Shown: positions 37,196-46,735, counted from the first letter of the stretch. The stretch: 64,000 nucleotides of DNA from Altererythrobacter sp. TH136 (GCF_007065885.1 NZ_CP041409.1:1411501-1475500), one strand, 5' to 3'. A program made the numbers and translations. Notes: generated from the sequence alone by a model not told the origin.

Positions 37196-40100
37196 TCAGA
37201 AGCCCGGACGGACGGGGCCGTCGGCCAGCGCCGCAAGCAGATCGGCACGCACCTTGACGAGCCAGGCATCGAGCGCAGCCTCATCCTCGATGGTCGTCCG
37301 GCTGAGCGGGACCGATCTCACTTTGGGAGCGAAGACCTGCGCCGCCTCCAGGAGCGCGTCCTCTACGCGTCCCTTGATCGCCGACGTCTCTGCCCGGCGC
37401 TGTGCAAGCGAGCATTGATCCAGCGAATCCGCCACCTCTAGCGGGGTTCCGACCTTCGGCGGATCGAGCGGCAGCAAGCGATTGCGTTGCCGGATGTCGC
37501 GTCGCTGATCGGGGCTGAGCCGCGACCAATTTGGGTCGTTGTGCAGCGCGTGCTCGGCCCCGTTCCACGCTGCCGCCCACGCCGCTTGATCTTTATTGAC
37601 ATGGGTGCGCAGCGCGTCCGCCGCCGCGTTGATCAACGGAGAAACTGAATCCGGCTCGGCAATCAGAGCGCGCTGGGCGACGATCGCGTCAAGCCCAGGC
37701 TGCTGGTCCGCAGCACCTTGGCCCACGAGGCGCTTCAACAAGGCGAAAACCGGGCGCCGCGCCGCGATCTTCGCCGCGTCCGCCCGGCAAGCGGGTACCA
37801 TCGCCCGCCATTGCTCGGCATGGTCGGCAACTGCGCCTAGACGGGCCGCGCCGCCTTGGGCACGCACCTCGTCCAATCCTTCGAAGCGCGGAGCGGCAGG
37901 CGCCGGCGCCTCCCCTCCGGAACTTGAAGCGAGCGAGTCGAGGCGTTGGAAAAGGTCGGACAGGGCGTCCCCTTCTTGTCCCGCGGTGAAGTGCACGCCC
38001 GCTTCACTAAGAAGCTTGCGGACGCGAAGCCGCTCGGGCGTCGTTACCGGCCGGGTATTGCGCCGGAAGGAGCAGCCACGGAAAGTCGCGCGAGGCAGAG
38101 ACGTGGGGGTGGCGACAGCCTGCCCGTCTGCGCCGGTAACGACCAGATGGTCGCGGGCGAGCATAAGAAGCATGGCATCGATGGCATCGTCGGACCAGCC
38201 GTGAGGCGGCGAATTGAGGTCCGCTTTGATGTCGATCCCGCGCCGCCCCGCGCCGACGGCGTTTAGGATTGCCTGCCCAACCGCGTGGGTTTCCGGCGGA
38301 CCGGCGTGATCGACAGCTTTCAAGGCATCCGGAGCGCCCGCCTTTGCCCGCGTGTAGGCGGCGGGCCAGCCGGCATGGTCGCCCTGGTCGAAATTGATGT
38401 AGAGCCGCTGCACAGCTCGTGTTGCGGCAGTCTTCAAGGCCGCGGCGGGCGTTGCGCCCTCAACCTCGGCGCCCCCAGCAAGGAGGATACGCGCACGCTG
38501 CACGGCCCGGTTCACGATCTCAGCCGCGTCGCGATCCGCCGCCTGCAGGCGGGCCTGCATCGCGGCCCGGGCTTCACGGCCATCCTCGGTCGCTGCCGGG
38601 CCGCGCTGTGCCAGAACCGCTTCCGCCGCCGCGCGGGTCTTGAGCGCGGTTGCGAGCGCCTCCTGCTCGAGAGCCTCGACGATGAGGTGGATCGTAGGAT
38701 CCGCCGGAGCGGCTGCCGCAATCTCCTTCATCGCCGCTGCCGTACTCACGTCATAGCCGATATGCTGACGCACGACGATTGCGTTGGTGGGGGCCGGATC
38801 ATCCGCTCCGATGCGCCGGACGGACCGGGTTTCTCGGGTGGCGCCCTGAGTGACGCTGCCTGCTTCGGCGAGGCTCCTGTCCAGCCCGGTCACGATCATT
38901 TCACGCCGGACGCGGACGATTGCGGAAGGATCGGTCTCCCGCGCTCGCATCTCGCCCTTGAACGCGGCATCCCAATCTGCGCTTTCCTTGGTCTGGAGGC
39001 GATACGCCCCGCCGATCTCGATTACGGCGCCATCCGCGGCTAGCTGGGCCAGCGTTTCCGGCACCTGTCCGCGCAACGCGTGTTCGCCGCCAAGATCCTC
39101 CACCAGCAGATCCGCGATCACGTCCGCCCGCGCGGCGACTCCGTGGATCTCAACCGTTTTGCTTATCCGGGCTAGAAGGAACACGACCATCAGCACCCGC
39201 GCCTTGAGCCTGCTTACGGCCTCGCCATTGTGGAGCCGTTCGATCCGCTCCCACGTTTCGCGTGGCAGCTCGCCTGCGTTGAGCGCGTCAGCTGCCATGC
39301 TGCGATAAAGGAAGTCGAGCGGCACCGCGTGGCCGAGCGGTCGTTCGGCATATTCCCGGGCGGCGTCGAGGGTGGTGCGCAGTTGCCCGCGAAGGCTTGA
39401 CCGCATCCGGGTAGAATCGAGCTCGCGCAGGATCGTCTCCCAAAGCCTTCGTCGCGCGGGCAGCAACGGCCAATCCAGCGGAGCGTCGGCGTCGTCGCTC
39501 GAGCTGTGCTTGATCTTCGCACCCTGCAACTGACGATGCAGTTCGCCCGAGACGCTTGCCAGCATTCCATCCAGCGCAGGCCGCGCCTCCGCTTTTTTGG
39601 CAAGAACCGTCTGCCGAATAACCGAGTCGATGTCGGTCTCTCGCAACTGCACCTGCAGTGGGAACCGGTCCAGGATTCGCTGAAGGTAGGGAACCTGGGT
39701 CAAGGCCTGTTGGCCGGTAGCAACCAGGAGCAGGCGCCCGCCAAATTTTTGCGACATACGCTCCGCGATTGTTTGCACGCGTAGCGTGAGTTCCTGGTTC
39801 TGGCCGAGGAATTGCTGCAGCTCATCGAGGATGACGAGGGTTAGCGGGATCTCCTTGCGACCCAGGCGCAGCGCTTCGCCAATCAGCCGCTCCATGTCGT
39901 CGACGGACATGGACTGGCCGGAACGGTCCGGGAATTGTGCTGCCAGCTTATCCGACAGCGCATCGTTGTTCGCCGCAAGACTCGGCCGCTCCTGCAGGAT
40001 CGCGGCCTGGAGCTCCTCCGAAAGGACGAAGGCCCGCAGCTCGGCGTCGAAATCGTCACCGAGTCGCGCCTTCACGGAGTCGAGCAAACCTTCTCGGGCA

Positions 40101-40621
40101 AGCCACAGAGCAACCTCGGCAGCACGCGGATCGTCCGGTAGGCCGACGCCCCGCAGCACGAAACCAGCGATGGCGGCGGCCGGATCCGAGGCGCCGCGCC
40201 CCATAGTTCCGCCGACAGCGAGCACTCCGCCGGAACGACGGGCTCCCGCCCTAAGCTCCGCCAGCGCGGCTCTTACCTCCGTCGGCAATTCCTGGATCAA
40301 CCCTTCGGCCGTAGACCCGTCAGGGAACCCGATGTTCGTCCACAACGCGCCGAGCATGGCGACGAGGTGCGATTTGCCCGATCCAAAGAAGCCGGAAACC
40401 CATACGCCGGGAATATCGCTCTGCGCCGCCGATGCGCGGTTGAAGCCCTCCAAGATGCGCACGAGCCCTGTCGAATAAGCGCCGTCGCAGACAAAGCTGC
40501 TGAGTTCGGCCTGAAGCGTCCGGAAATCGTCGCCTATGGGGGGGAATGAGAGCTTCGCGACACCCTGGTTGGCCAGCTTGTATGAGGCCGGGTCGATGGC
40601 GAAAACGTCGCGATTGATCAT
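37196..40621 (-). CDS. brxC: BREX ATPase BrxC
   Basis: 1141 residues. N-terminal ATPase: VWVSGFFGSGKSHLVAMLG (Walker A about 77-84) and LTLVILDELQQFLGQNQEL (Walker B), then SQKFGGRLLLVATGQQAL sensor-like and long helical regions. BrxC/PglY is the large P-loop protein found in all BREX loci and probably assembles with PglZ and PglX. It starts six bases after the brxB stop. No frameshift is seen along its length. Confidence 0.94.
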   Translation of the reverse strand: MINRDVFAIDPASYKLANQGVAKLSFPPIGDDFRTLQAELSSFVCDGAYSTGLVRILEGFNRASAAQSDIPGVWVSGFFGSGKSHLVAMLGALWTNIGFPDGSTAEGLIQELPTEVRAALAELRAGARRSGGVLAVGGTMGRGASDPAAAIAGFVLRGVGLPDDPRAAEVALWLAREGLLDSVKARLGDDFDAELRAFVLSEELQAAILQERPSLAANNDALSDKLAAQFPDRSGQSMSVDDMERLIGEALRLGRKEIPLTLVILDELQQFLGQNQELTLRVQTIAERMSQKFGGRLLLVATGQQALTQVPYLQRILDRFPLQVQLRETDIDSVIRQTVLAKKAEARPALDGMLASVSGELHRQLQGAKIKHSSSDDADAPLDWPLLPARRRLWETILRELDSTRMRSSLRGQLRTTLDAAREYAERPLGHAVPLDFLYRSMAADALNAGELPRETWERIERLHNGEAVSRLKARVLMVVFLLARISKTVEIHGVAARADVIADLLVEDLGGEHALRGQVPETLAQLAADGAVIEIGGAYRLQTKESADWDAAFKGEMRARETDPSAIVRVRREMIVTGLDRSLAEAGSVTQGATRETRSVRRIGADDPAPTNAIVVRQHIGYDVSTAAAMKEIAAAAPADPTIHLIVEALEQEALATALKTRAAAEAVLAQRGPAATEDGREARAAMQARLQAADRDAAEIVNRAVQRARILLAGGAEVEGATPAAALKTAATRAVQRLYINFDQGDHAGWPAAYTRAKAGAPDALKAVDHAGPPETHAVGQAILNAVGAGRRGIDIKADLNSPPHGWSDDAIDAMLLMLARDHLVVTGADGQAVATPTSLPRATFRGCSFRRNTRPVTTPERLRVRKLLSEAGVHFTAGQEGDALSDLFQRLDSLASSSGGEAPAPAAPRFEGLDEVRAQGGAARLGAVADHAEQWRAMVPACRADAAKIAARRPVFALLKRLVGQGAADQQPGLDAIVAQRALIAEPDSVSPLINAAADALRTHVNKDQAAWAAAWNGAEHALHNDPNWSRLSPDQRRDIRQRNRLLPLDPPKVGTPLEVADSLDQCSLAQRRAETSAIKGRVEDALLEAAQVFAPKVRSVPLSRTTIEDEAALDAWLVKVRADLLAALADGPVRPGF

Positions 40622-40627
40622 AGTCGC

Positions 40628-41173
40628 TCAAAGATAAGAGGTCGGAGGAATAGGCGTAGCGTGATAGTTCCAACTGTCGCGCGCGTCCAACAGGCGATAG
40701 CGGCCGCCTTCGTAGACGCCGGGGAAGGCTACGAGCAGCCGGCCTCTGATGAAGGGCGCCGCCGTCTCGATCACCGAGGCGACGCTCACCAGGCCGAAAA
40801 GCGCGCCTGCCCCGAACAGGGCCAAGATGTCCCGCTCGGACTGTGCCTCAGCTTGGGTCCTGATGGCTTGGGTCAGGTGCGAGAGCAGGTCACCCGAGAG
40901 CGCCGCGATCTCGTTCGGCCGCTTCATCAGGCGCCGTGCGTGGCGGTTGGTCGCGAGCCATGACGGGATCAAGGAGGAAAGCTCAACCTGACGCCAGCCG
41001 TAGCCGGCCTCACGAGCCGCCTGCTCGAACTCGATGGCCTGGGCCGTGATCCTGCGTTCCAGGGCTGGAGCGTACCACAGTATCCAAGTGCGCTCAGCAT
41101 CTGAGAGATTGCTGGCCCACGGCAGGGACAGATGCCGGCGGTAGGCACTCATTATCTCTTCAAAGGAGGCCAT
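40628..41173 (-). CDS. brxB: BREX protein BrxB (DUF1788)
   Basis: 181 residues. The DUF1788 pattern is clear: ERTWILWYAPALERRITAQ, GYGWRQVELSSLIPSWLA, DILALFGAGALFGLVSVASVIE, RGRLLVAFPGVYEGGRYRLLDARDSWNYHATPI. It is a small conserved BREX component; recent work on the family places it as a bridge in the BREX complex, but its role here is taken from the family. Its start overlaps the end of brxA by 14 bases. Confidence 0.92.
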   Translation of the reverse strand: MASFEEIMSAYRRHLSLPWASNLSDAERTWILWYAPALERRITAQAIEFEQAAREAGYGWRQVELSSLIPSWLATNRHARRLMKRPNEIAALSGDLLSHLTQAIRTQAEAQSERDILALFGAGALFGLVSVASVIETAAPFIRGRLLVAFPGVYEGGRYRLLDARDSWNYHATPIPPTSYL

Positions 41174-41987
41174 CCGCCATCTCCGCTGGGGCTGCGATCG
41201 TAGCGAGTCGCCCGGTTAATTCGATGTCAAACACGTGTCCCGCCATGCGAAGGCGGAGGTCGCCCATAGCCTCAGCACGACGAAGCAGGCTTAAGGCTTG
41301 CTCATAATCGACGTCGAGCATTCTGAGCCAGCTCGACGATAGAACCGCTACTCCAGCGTAACCCGCGCAGATCGCAAGGAAAACACCAAAGGCCGCTACC
41401 GCTGGATCAGGCTCTGCTGGGATCCTGCAGCGAGCCCGGCTGGCGGTTAAGTGTCCCATCTGAGCCCAAGATGATACGCACCTTTCGCCTACCGCGCGCA
41501 AAGTGCCAGCACTGAAGCGGCCTGGATATCTCGTCTCCAAATAGGAAGCCATCTCGCGATATGTGATTTTTTGCCCAGGCTCTGCGGCGAAGATCACCGC
41601 GGCCGAAGATCGCAGGACCGGATCGCGGGCTACCCCTGCCACCCCTAATAACAGGTGATGGTTACGCGAAGATTTCCAAAGCTCCAGCAAGGCGAGGGTC
41701 AAGGGTGGGGGCCGATCGAAACCATATAACGCCACCATGTCTCGTAAGCTTCCCAACTTCGCGGACTCGGTGCGCTTGCCGAAGAGATTGTCAGTAACGA
41801 TTACTTCCGCAATTCTTTCCCTGCTCCATAGATCAGATTCTGTTCCAACAGCTGAGATCAACGCCGCAGCATTAGCAGCGAGTATGGTCTGAGATGTATG
41901 GATCGATCCCTCAACAAGTCGGAACCCGAGGTTCTTCACGCGGGATATGTTAGCAAACCATCCGCTATGGTCTAGCAAATCAATCAC
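41160..41987 (-). CDS. brxA: BREX protein BrxA (DUF1819)
   Basis: 275 residues, with GTG at 41987 as the first usable start. DUF1819 features: EGSIHTSQTILAANAAALI, VIVTDNLFGKRTESAKLGSLRDMVALYGF, the RFSAGTLRAVGERCVSSWAQMGHL segment and a C-terminal helical domain. BrxA is a small DNA-binding protein of type 1 BREX. It is the first complete gene of the BREX operon and is overlapped at its start by a 29-residue ORF. The region before it is markedly AT-rich and probably contains the promoter. Confidence 0.9.
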   Translation of the reverse strand: MIDLLDHSGWFANISRVKNLGFRLVEGSIHTSQTILAANAAALISAVGTESDLWSRERIAEVIVTDNLFGKRTESAKLGSLRDMVALYGFDRPPPLTLALLELWKSSRNHHLLLGVAGVARDPVLRSSAAVIFAAEPGQKITYREMASYLETRYPGRFSAGTLRAVGERCVSSWAQMGHLTASRARCRIPAEPDPAVAAFGVFLAICAGYAGVAVLSSSWLRMLDVDYEQALSLLRRAEAMGDLRLRMAGHVFDIELTGRLATIAAPAEMADGLL

Positions 41988-42069
41988 TTTTTACTTCTAT
42001 ACATGGTTCTTCAGATATTTCGTTGTAATGATTTATAAAATATGCGGCAAATAGCGCTCCATTATGCAT
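41980..42069 (-). CDS. 29-residue leader ORF overlapping the brxA start
   Basis: ATG at 42067-42069, stop TGA at 41980-41982, overlapping the brxA GTG by eight bases. The peptide (MHNGALFAAYFINHYNEISE then EPCIEVKSD) has no known family. AGGCG lies a few bases before the ATG. It may couple translation into brxA, whose own start is weak, or be a chance ORF. Confidence 0.35.
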   Translation of the reverse strand: MHNGALFAAYFINHYNEISEEPCIEVKSD

Positions 42070-42076
42070 AGATCGC

Positions 42077-43972
42077 CTATCCGTTGGCGAGAGCTGAGTT
42101 AATCGATTGGCGGGCGGACGGTTGTCCGCCGAATGACTTACCCATCCCCATTTTGGCAAGCGCAAGCGCTTCGAATAAGCGCGGGGCGAAGTCCATACTC
42201 TTTCCCAGCTTCTCAGATTTGAGGAAGGAGTTCAGATCACTATTAAATGTATTGACTAGCGAGGGTTCCTGAAAAACGCTCTGGTCGCCACCCTGAGTGA
42301 AGTAGGTATCGATCACTTCGATAGCCTCTTGGAGCAGCGCTTCACGCGCACTCGTGTCGGTGAGTACCTTGGCCATGGCTTCTGAGGTAGTTCTATTGTC
42401 GGTAGCCATGCCAGTTTTACTCAACACGTCTCGCAACAAGTAAACGGCGACCATGTAGAACAAGAAGCGGCTCTGGCGGCGACTGATCTGTCCGCCCCGA
42501 CCAAAGCCGTAAGCATCAGCCGCTTCCTGCAGCAGGTAGGCAGAATAGAGATCCTCGATTCCGAAAGGTGAACTTCCTTCATCAGACGCGGCAACGATTC
42601 GTTTGAAAACAGCTCCCTCTGGAAGAAAAGGTGGGTTTTTGCCGAAGGCCGTACCGGCTTCGCCCAGCCAACCTGCTCCAAACACCTTGATCAGATCGGC
42701 CGCATTGACGTGTTTTTGAAACTGATGGGTTGAAGGATTGGCGTTCTGAAGTGCGCGTTGAGAGTCCCAGCCGCCACGTTGCACCTCCAAGTATATGCCG
42801 TAGCTTTCTGCCATCCCGACTTGCCAGCTCCGGAAGTCGCTGGAGAGTGCCAGGAAATCCTTTTCACGGACTGCGTTTTGGCTGTTCGTGTAACGGGTGA
42901 TCGCCTGCAATAGCTGCTCTCCCGCGGCCCCCACTTTGACGATCTTGGTGACTACAGCTCCATCAGCGGCCCGCGCCTTCCACTCCTCGATTTCGGGATT
43001 TACGCCAGTCCCGCCAGCGCTGTAACGGCGGTGAAAGACTTCCCATATCGTTCGTGAGGTTTGACACCCATTCACGATATATGGATCGACGAGATCTATA
43101 GCGTCTCCCTCCTGGCTCCAGTCAGAAGCAACAATGGTGATGCCATTGTTATAAAGTCCAAACCGCTCGGGCGCGTCCCGGAGAGTGTCTTGCATTCCTT
43201 TGTTTACCTTGCCTCGCCCTCCGAGAAAGCGTCGCACGTTCTTCTCGTATATCTGGTCTAGGTCCCCTGTTGCATCGCGATATCCGAGGAGAAATTCATA
43301 AAGATCAACCAAAGTAGTCGAGCCAACGAGCAACTCACTGCCTGATGGAACCGCGTGGGAACGAAGAGTGACAGCGAAGCAGCTCTCTGGGTCGACTACG
43401 TCATCGCCCAACCGCATGAAGATAGTCTCCACAGAGACTGACTCCACGTCGAACATTCCGCCAAGATGCTGTCTTCCGAGCACGCGGATGTCATCTAGCG
43501 TCTTCCTTTCGCCTTCACCCAATGGGCGCTCTGTTGCAAAAACAAGTACGATTTTATCATTGGGCCCCGCTTGTGAGCGGAAGATCGTCAGTCGCTCCAG
43601 CAGCCCCTCAGCGAGCGAGTTTAAATTCGTCCTCCGTCCGTCCAGGGTGTCGATCACCTTCTGCGCCTCGATAATCAGGGTGGCGCTGCCCTGAAAGGCG
43701 CTCCCGTGCTTACTCTGCACAAGATACCAAGTATGACCCTGCTCTCCCTCGTTTTCGTCTTCCGGACCTACGTCGAGAATGGCGAGGTCCACACCGCCGT
43801 CGCCTGCTCCATCACAGTAGACTAGCTCCATCCCTGTATCTGGCGCATCAAGCCACTGCGTCACGATTTTATGAGCAAAGCGCCGGCCGAGCTCGACTGT
43901 AGATGGCTGTCCGGCAATGATGTCCTCACGCCATGATGCGAGAAATGCCTCGAAATTGGTAGTCTGATTCAA
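42077..43972 (-). CDS. AIPR-family protein with N-terminal endonuclease-like domain
   Basis: 631 residues from a TTG at 43972 (AGGGGG upstream). About residues 30-130 resemble a PD-(D/E)xK fold (GDGGVDLAI ... TWYLVQSKHGS, with the D...QxK pattern). The central part carries AIPR (abortive infection phage resistance) motifs: RFGLYNNGITIVASDW, DPYIVNGCQTSRTIWE and AITRYTNSQNAVREKDF. AIPR proteins are tied to phage defence. It lies directly upstream of BREX on the same strand, in DNA that looks more AT-rich than the BREX core, and may be an accessory effector. Confidence 0.85.
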   Translation of the reverse strand: MNQTTNFEAFLASWREDIIAGQPSTVELGRRFAHKIVTQWLDAPDTGMELVYCDGAGDGGVDLAILDVGPEDENEGEQGHTWYLVQSKHGSAFQGSATLIIEAQKVIDTLDGRRTNLNSLAEGLLERLTIFRSQAGPNDKIVLVFATERPLGEGERKTLDDIRVLGRQHLGGMFDVESVSVETIFMRLGDDVVDPESCFAVTLRSHAVPSGSELLVGSTTLVDLYEFLLGYRDATGDLDQIYEKNVRRFLGGRGKVNKGMQDTLRDAPERFGLYNNGITIVASDWSQEGDAIDLVDPYIVNGCQTSRTIWEVFHRRYSAGGTGVNPEIEEWKARAADGAVVTKIVKVGAAGEQLLQAITRYTNSQNAVREKDFLALSSDFRSWQVGMAESYGIYLEVQRGGWDSQRALQNANPSTHQFQKHVNAADLIKVFGAGWLGEAGTAFGKNPPFLPEGAVFKRIVAASDEGSSPFGIEDLYSAYLLQEAADAYGFGRGGQISRRQSRFLFYMVAVYLLRDVLSKTGMATDNRTTSEAMAKVLTDTSAREALLQEAIEVIDTYFTQGGDQSVFQEPSLVNTFNSDLNSFLKSEKLGKSMDFAPRLFEALALAKMGMGKSFGGQPSARQSINSALANG

Positions 43973-44452
43973 CTCGGCCCCCTGAGTAGCTTCATGTGCT
44001 GCTTGGCACGCAAGAGCTGACCATGCACTTCGTTTCGCGCGTCAGCCCCGATCCGCTAACCTCACATTAGCGGCGATCGGCGGCAAAGCCACTCATCTGC
44101 AACCGCTTTTCGCCGAATGCAGCGCCAGCGCAAGCACCGCGGCATCACCCTTTGAAAGGCGTTGCACCACCCGCTGCAACCCCCACTTCCAAGGCCCTCC
44201 CGCATTGTCGCTGGAAAGGTATCGGGCAGTGCACACGCAAGCGTCGACGCCAGTTCGTGTCCTTGATGGTCAGCGAGTACCGGGCTGATCCGCTCGACGC
44301 GTGCGGGGATCTCCACCGGTGCCTCGTCGCTTACGGCGTGACAATGATGTCGGTGCTCGCAGTGAAGTACGACTGCTCGTGGTGCGTCAGCCGAAGCGAT
44401 CAAAACCAGGGTTGGACCAAGTCCAGGCTGTGCGGAGGCTGACCCTCACAAT
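43973..44452. other. Gap without a convincing gene
   Basis: 480 bases between the AIPR gene and the AlkB-like gene. Overlapping short ORFs on both strands (44062-44403 minus, 44152-44442 plus) have Cys-rich, unfamily-like translations, and neither has a convincing start site. Confidence 0.45.
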
Positions 44453-45208
44453 TCAGTCAGCCGGGTCGATTCGCCGGAACGTGAGATTGAACCGAGATCC
44501 TCGCACATTCTTACGCTTCGGTACTGAGTGCTCCCAGAACTTTTGTAGTTCGCCCCTCATGACTAACAGAGTTCCATGGCGCATCGGAAAAGTGATTTTT
44601 TGTGAATTGTCGTCTTTCCTCCGAATGATAAAATCTCTCTCCGCACCAAAGTTAGCGGACGCGATGACTGGTTGCTGCCCAAGCTCTTTTTCGTCATCAG
44701 AGTGCCAGCTCAAAGAATCCTGCCCGTCCCTGTACCAGTTCAGCAAAACGCTGTTAAACCGGACCTTGGCGCACTTCTCTATCGCCTCCTTCACGTAGAG
44801 GAGACCTTTGTTCCACTCGTTAGGCTCTGAGCGGATCCCCGAGTAGGTGTAAGATTTCCCAGGATCACCATACCAAGAGGTCAGCCGGGGCAGAGGCTTG
44901 CGCTTGCCGAAGAAGTTTATCCAGTCCTGCTTCCACTTGATGTTAGTGAATCTAATTTCTTCTATTAGCTCCGGAGGGATCTGGCGCCAGTCTATAGAGC
45001 GCCAGTCTCGTCCATCCGTCTCCTGAAGATACTCGACCATGCGGTCGCTAATTCGAGGCTCAAAGTAGTTACCAGCATAAAATATACTGCCGTTTGGCAC
45101 TGTGAGATCGTAGCCGTTTGACTCGGAGTTCGGTGCGATCAAGTACCCCTTCCCTTTGGGAAAGGAGAACGGCGGGTCGATCAACGCAGGTTCAAAAAGG
45201 TCACCCAT
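44453..45208 (-). CDS. AlkB-like Fe(II)/2-oxoglutarate dioxygenase
   Basis: 251 residues from the ATG at 45208, which overlaps the upstream stop by eight bases (ATGGGTGA). AlkB-family motifs: NSVLLNWYRDGQDSLSWHSD with the H-x-D iron ligands, ASANFGAERDF, LLVMRGELQKFWEHSVPK with the distal His, and RFNLTFRRI with the 2-oxoglutarate-binding Arg pair. The family removes alkyl groups from nucleic acids or proteins by oxidation. The nucleotide-lid region and the coupled methyltransferase suggest a paired writer/eraser or repair role, which is inference. The surrounding DNA is relatively AT-rich. Confidence 0.88.
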   Translation of the reverse strand: MGDLFEPALIDPPFSFPKGKGYLIAPNSESNGYDLTVPNGSIFYAGNYFEPRISDRMVEYLQETDGRDWRSIDWRQIPPELIEEIRFTNIKWKQDWINFFGKRKPLPRLTSWYGDPGKSYTYSGIRSEPNEWNKGLLYVKEAIEKCAKVRFNSVLLNWYRDGQDSLSWHSDDEKELGQQPVIASANFGAERDFIIRRKDDNSQKITFPMRHGTLLVMRGELQKFWEHSVPKRKNVRGSRFNLTFRRIDPAD

Positions 45209-45998
45209 TGCTGCGGACTTCAACCTCCACGTGCCACGAAACGACCGGATACTTGTCCCCGGGCCCACAGCGGAACTCTGCCATCTCAGAGTGAGAAACG
45301 GTGAGTGCGTCTGCGTGACTTGGATCTTCGAGTGCTGCCTTCAAGCTGCGGATCCGTTCCGTCCCGCCGTCGAAATCCCTGTCATGGCTTACAGCAAGGA
45401 TTGTATGGACCCCGTCAGTCATAATCTCGCCCAACAAGCGGAACTGGTCGAAACCTTTGATGTCCAGCACGTTTGAAAAGACATGGATAGTGGCTAAGCC
45501 TTCCTCAACCTCCAAATCCCCAAACGTGACCTCATCAAAACCCTTGTTGACGCAAAACATCTCGGAATCAGGGGCGACATTCTGATAGATGGCTTCTGCG
45601 CGTACAAGTGCAACGGGCGAGGGTTCAACTAAAACGACTTTCCTGAGCATAGTCGCAAAGGCGTCACCGAACTGATCATACAGGAGGAGGCCTGCTAGCC
45701 CTTGCCCACACCCGTAGTCTACGAGCCGCACAGGGGCACTTGTCAGACTGATACCCTTTCCCAGTGCCGCCCACTGGCACGCGATCATCGGCCCATAGGA
45801 ATACAGGTACTGATCCAATTGCTCCGTTGAACCCAGGATCGATGTGCCGCGGCCAAGCTGATGCCACAGATCCCTATCTCGTCCTATTTTACCCCTTAAC
45901 CACGGGAAAGAGAGACGCTTCCCGCTTCGCTGGAGTTCGTGAAGGACTGCAACGGCAGCATCAGTCTGACGAAGGGCAGCGACCTCTTCGTGGCTCAT
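45201..45998 (-). CDS. SAM-dependent methyltransferase-like protein coupled to the AlkB gene
   Basis: 265 residues from the ATG at 45998; a TTG at 46019 is the other option. Motif I is VRLVDYGCGQGLAGLLLYDQF at about 95-115, followed by VVLVEPSPVALVRAEAIYQN (acidic motif II) and TIHVFSNVLDIKGFDQF, the arrangement of small class I methyltransferases. The N-terminal 70 residues contain SFPWLRGKIGRDRDLWHQLGRG, of unknown role. No NPPY- or Cys-type DNA methyltransferase motif is visible, so DNA base methylation is not shown. The overlap with the AlkB gene implies joint function. Confidence 0.8.
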   Translation of the reverse strand: MSHEEVAALRQTDAAVAVLHELQRSGKRLSFPWLRGKIGRDRDLWHQLGRGTSILGSTEQLDQYLYSYGPMIACQWAALGKGISLTSAPVRLVDYGCGQGLAGLLLYDQFGDAFATMLRKVVLVEPSPVALVRAEAIYQNVAPDSEMFCVNKGFDEVTFGDLEVEEGLATIHVFSNVLDIKGFDQFRLLGEIMTDGVHTILAVSHDRDFDGGTERIRSLKAALEDPSHADALTVSHSEMAEFRCGPGDKYPVVSWHVEVEVRSNG

Positions 45999-46111
45999 GT
46001 TAGCGAATGATGTACCCAACCCCTTCAGCCCCTTTTCCCATACTCACAGCACGAAGCTCGATCTGCCTTGAGCGATTATGATCTTGGCGATTTCCGTTTA
46101 TTTCTCGTCTA

Positions 46112-46735
46112 CTAGTGTTTGCTCCGCTCGCCGGGCCTAGGACGATGAGCGGGGTTAAGTGCCTTCGCCAGACTCTTCATGAACCACTTGTCATACTTCC
46201 ACCCCCGGATCCTCTGGGGAGACATGTAGGCATCCAAGAACTCGAGCGTGGTGCAATACTGAGGATCCCAGGGCTGAAGGTATATGAGGCTTTCCCCTCG
46301 CGGCGGGCGGTATGTGTCAGTGAGCACCCTCAGGAGTTCGCCGGTTTCCAGTAGACTGAGATAGAGGACATTCCAGTGATCCTCACGCTTGCTTCTCTGA
46401 TAGGTCGCCGGGACCCAACCGGCGCCTCGCCAATGCGCGACCTCGACCCTGGGCGGAGCGACTGGGGCCCCGTTCGTGACGGGGGGGGGCTGCGTCGTAG
46501 TGCAACTGTGCTTCGGCCATGGCGGACCTAGCTCGTCGAAGAAGACCCTACTCCCGGTGTCGTTCCAGTAAAAGAAGACTCTCTCATGGCAGACTTGGCA
46601 TCGGGCATTGGGTATCGTCACACTATCGAAGGAGACCTTCGGCCGCGCCTGCCTTCTCTCACGTACACCACTCGAGGCTCGTCTATTCTGGCACCAGCCA
46701 CATACACAATGGGAATGGTGATTGTAACCCGGCAT
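46112..46735 (-). CDS. Zinc-finger-like protein of unknown function
   Basis: 207 residues from the ATG at 46735 (an ATG 15 bases upstream is possible). Two Cys/His clusters: GYNHHSHCVCGWC at the N terminus and ARCQVCHERVFFYWNDTGSR with FDELGPPWPKHSC, which together look like a zinc ribbon. The second motif (FFDELGPPWPKHSC) recurs in uncharacterised proteins of defence and mobile regions as I recall. The C-terminal half is positively charged (PAHRPRPGERSKH) and could bind nucleic acid. It stands upstream of the methyltransferase gene with a 92-base gap. Confidence 0.7.
   Translation of the reverse strand: MPGYNHHSHCVCGWCQNRRASSGVRERRQARPKVSFDSVTIPNARCQVCHERVFFYWNDTGSRVFFDELGPPWPKHSCTTTQPPPVTNGAPVAPPRVEVAHWRGAGWVPATYQRSKREDHWNVLYLSLLETGELLRVLTDTYRPPRGESLIYLQPWDPQYCTTLEFLDAYMSPQRIRGWKYDKWFMKSLAKALNPAHRPRPGERSKH

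Noticed and set aside
29490-41987. BREX locus as a possible novel system
   Set aside because: All six genes match the known type 1 gene set and order, so it is a described system; only the neighbours are new candidates.
44062-44442. Overlapping short ORFs on both strands
   Set aside because: Neither has a plausible start or a recognisable family.
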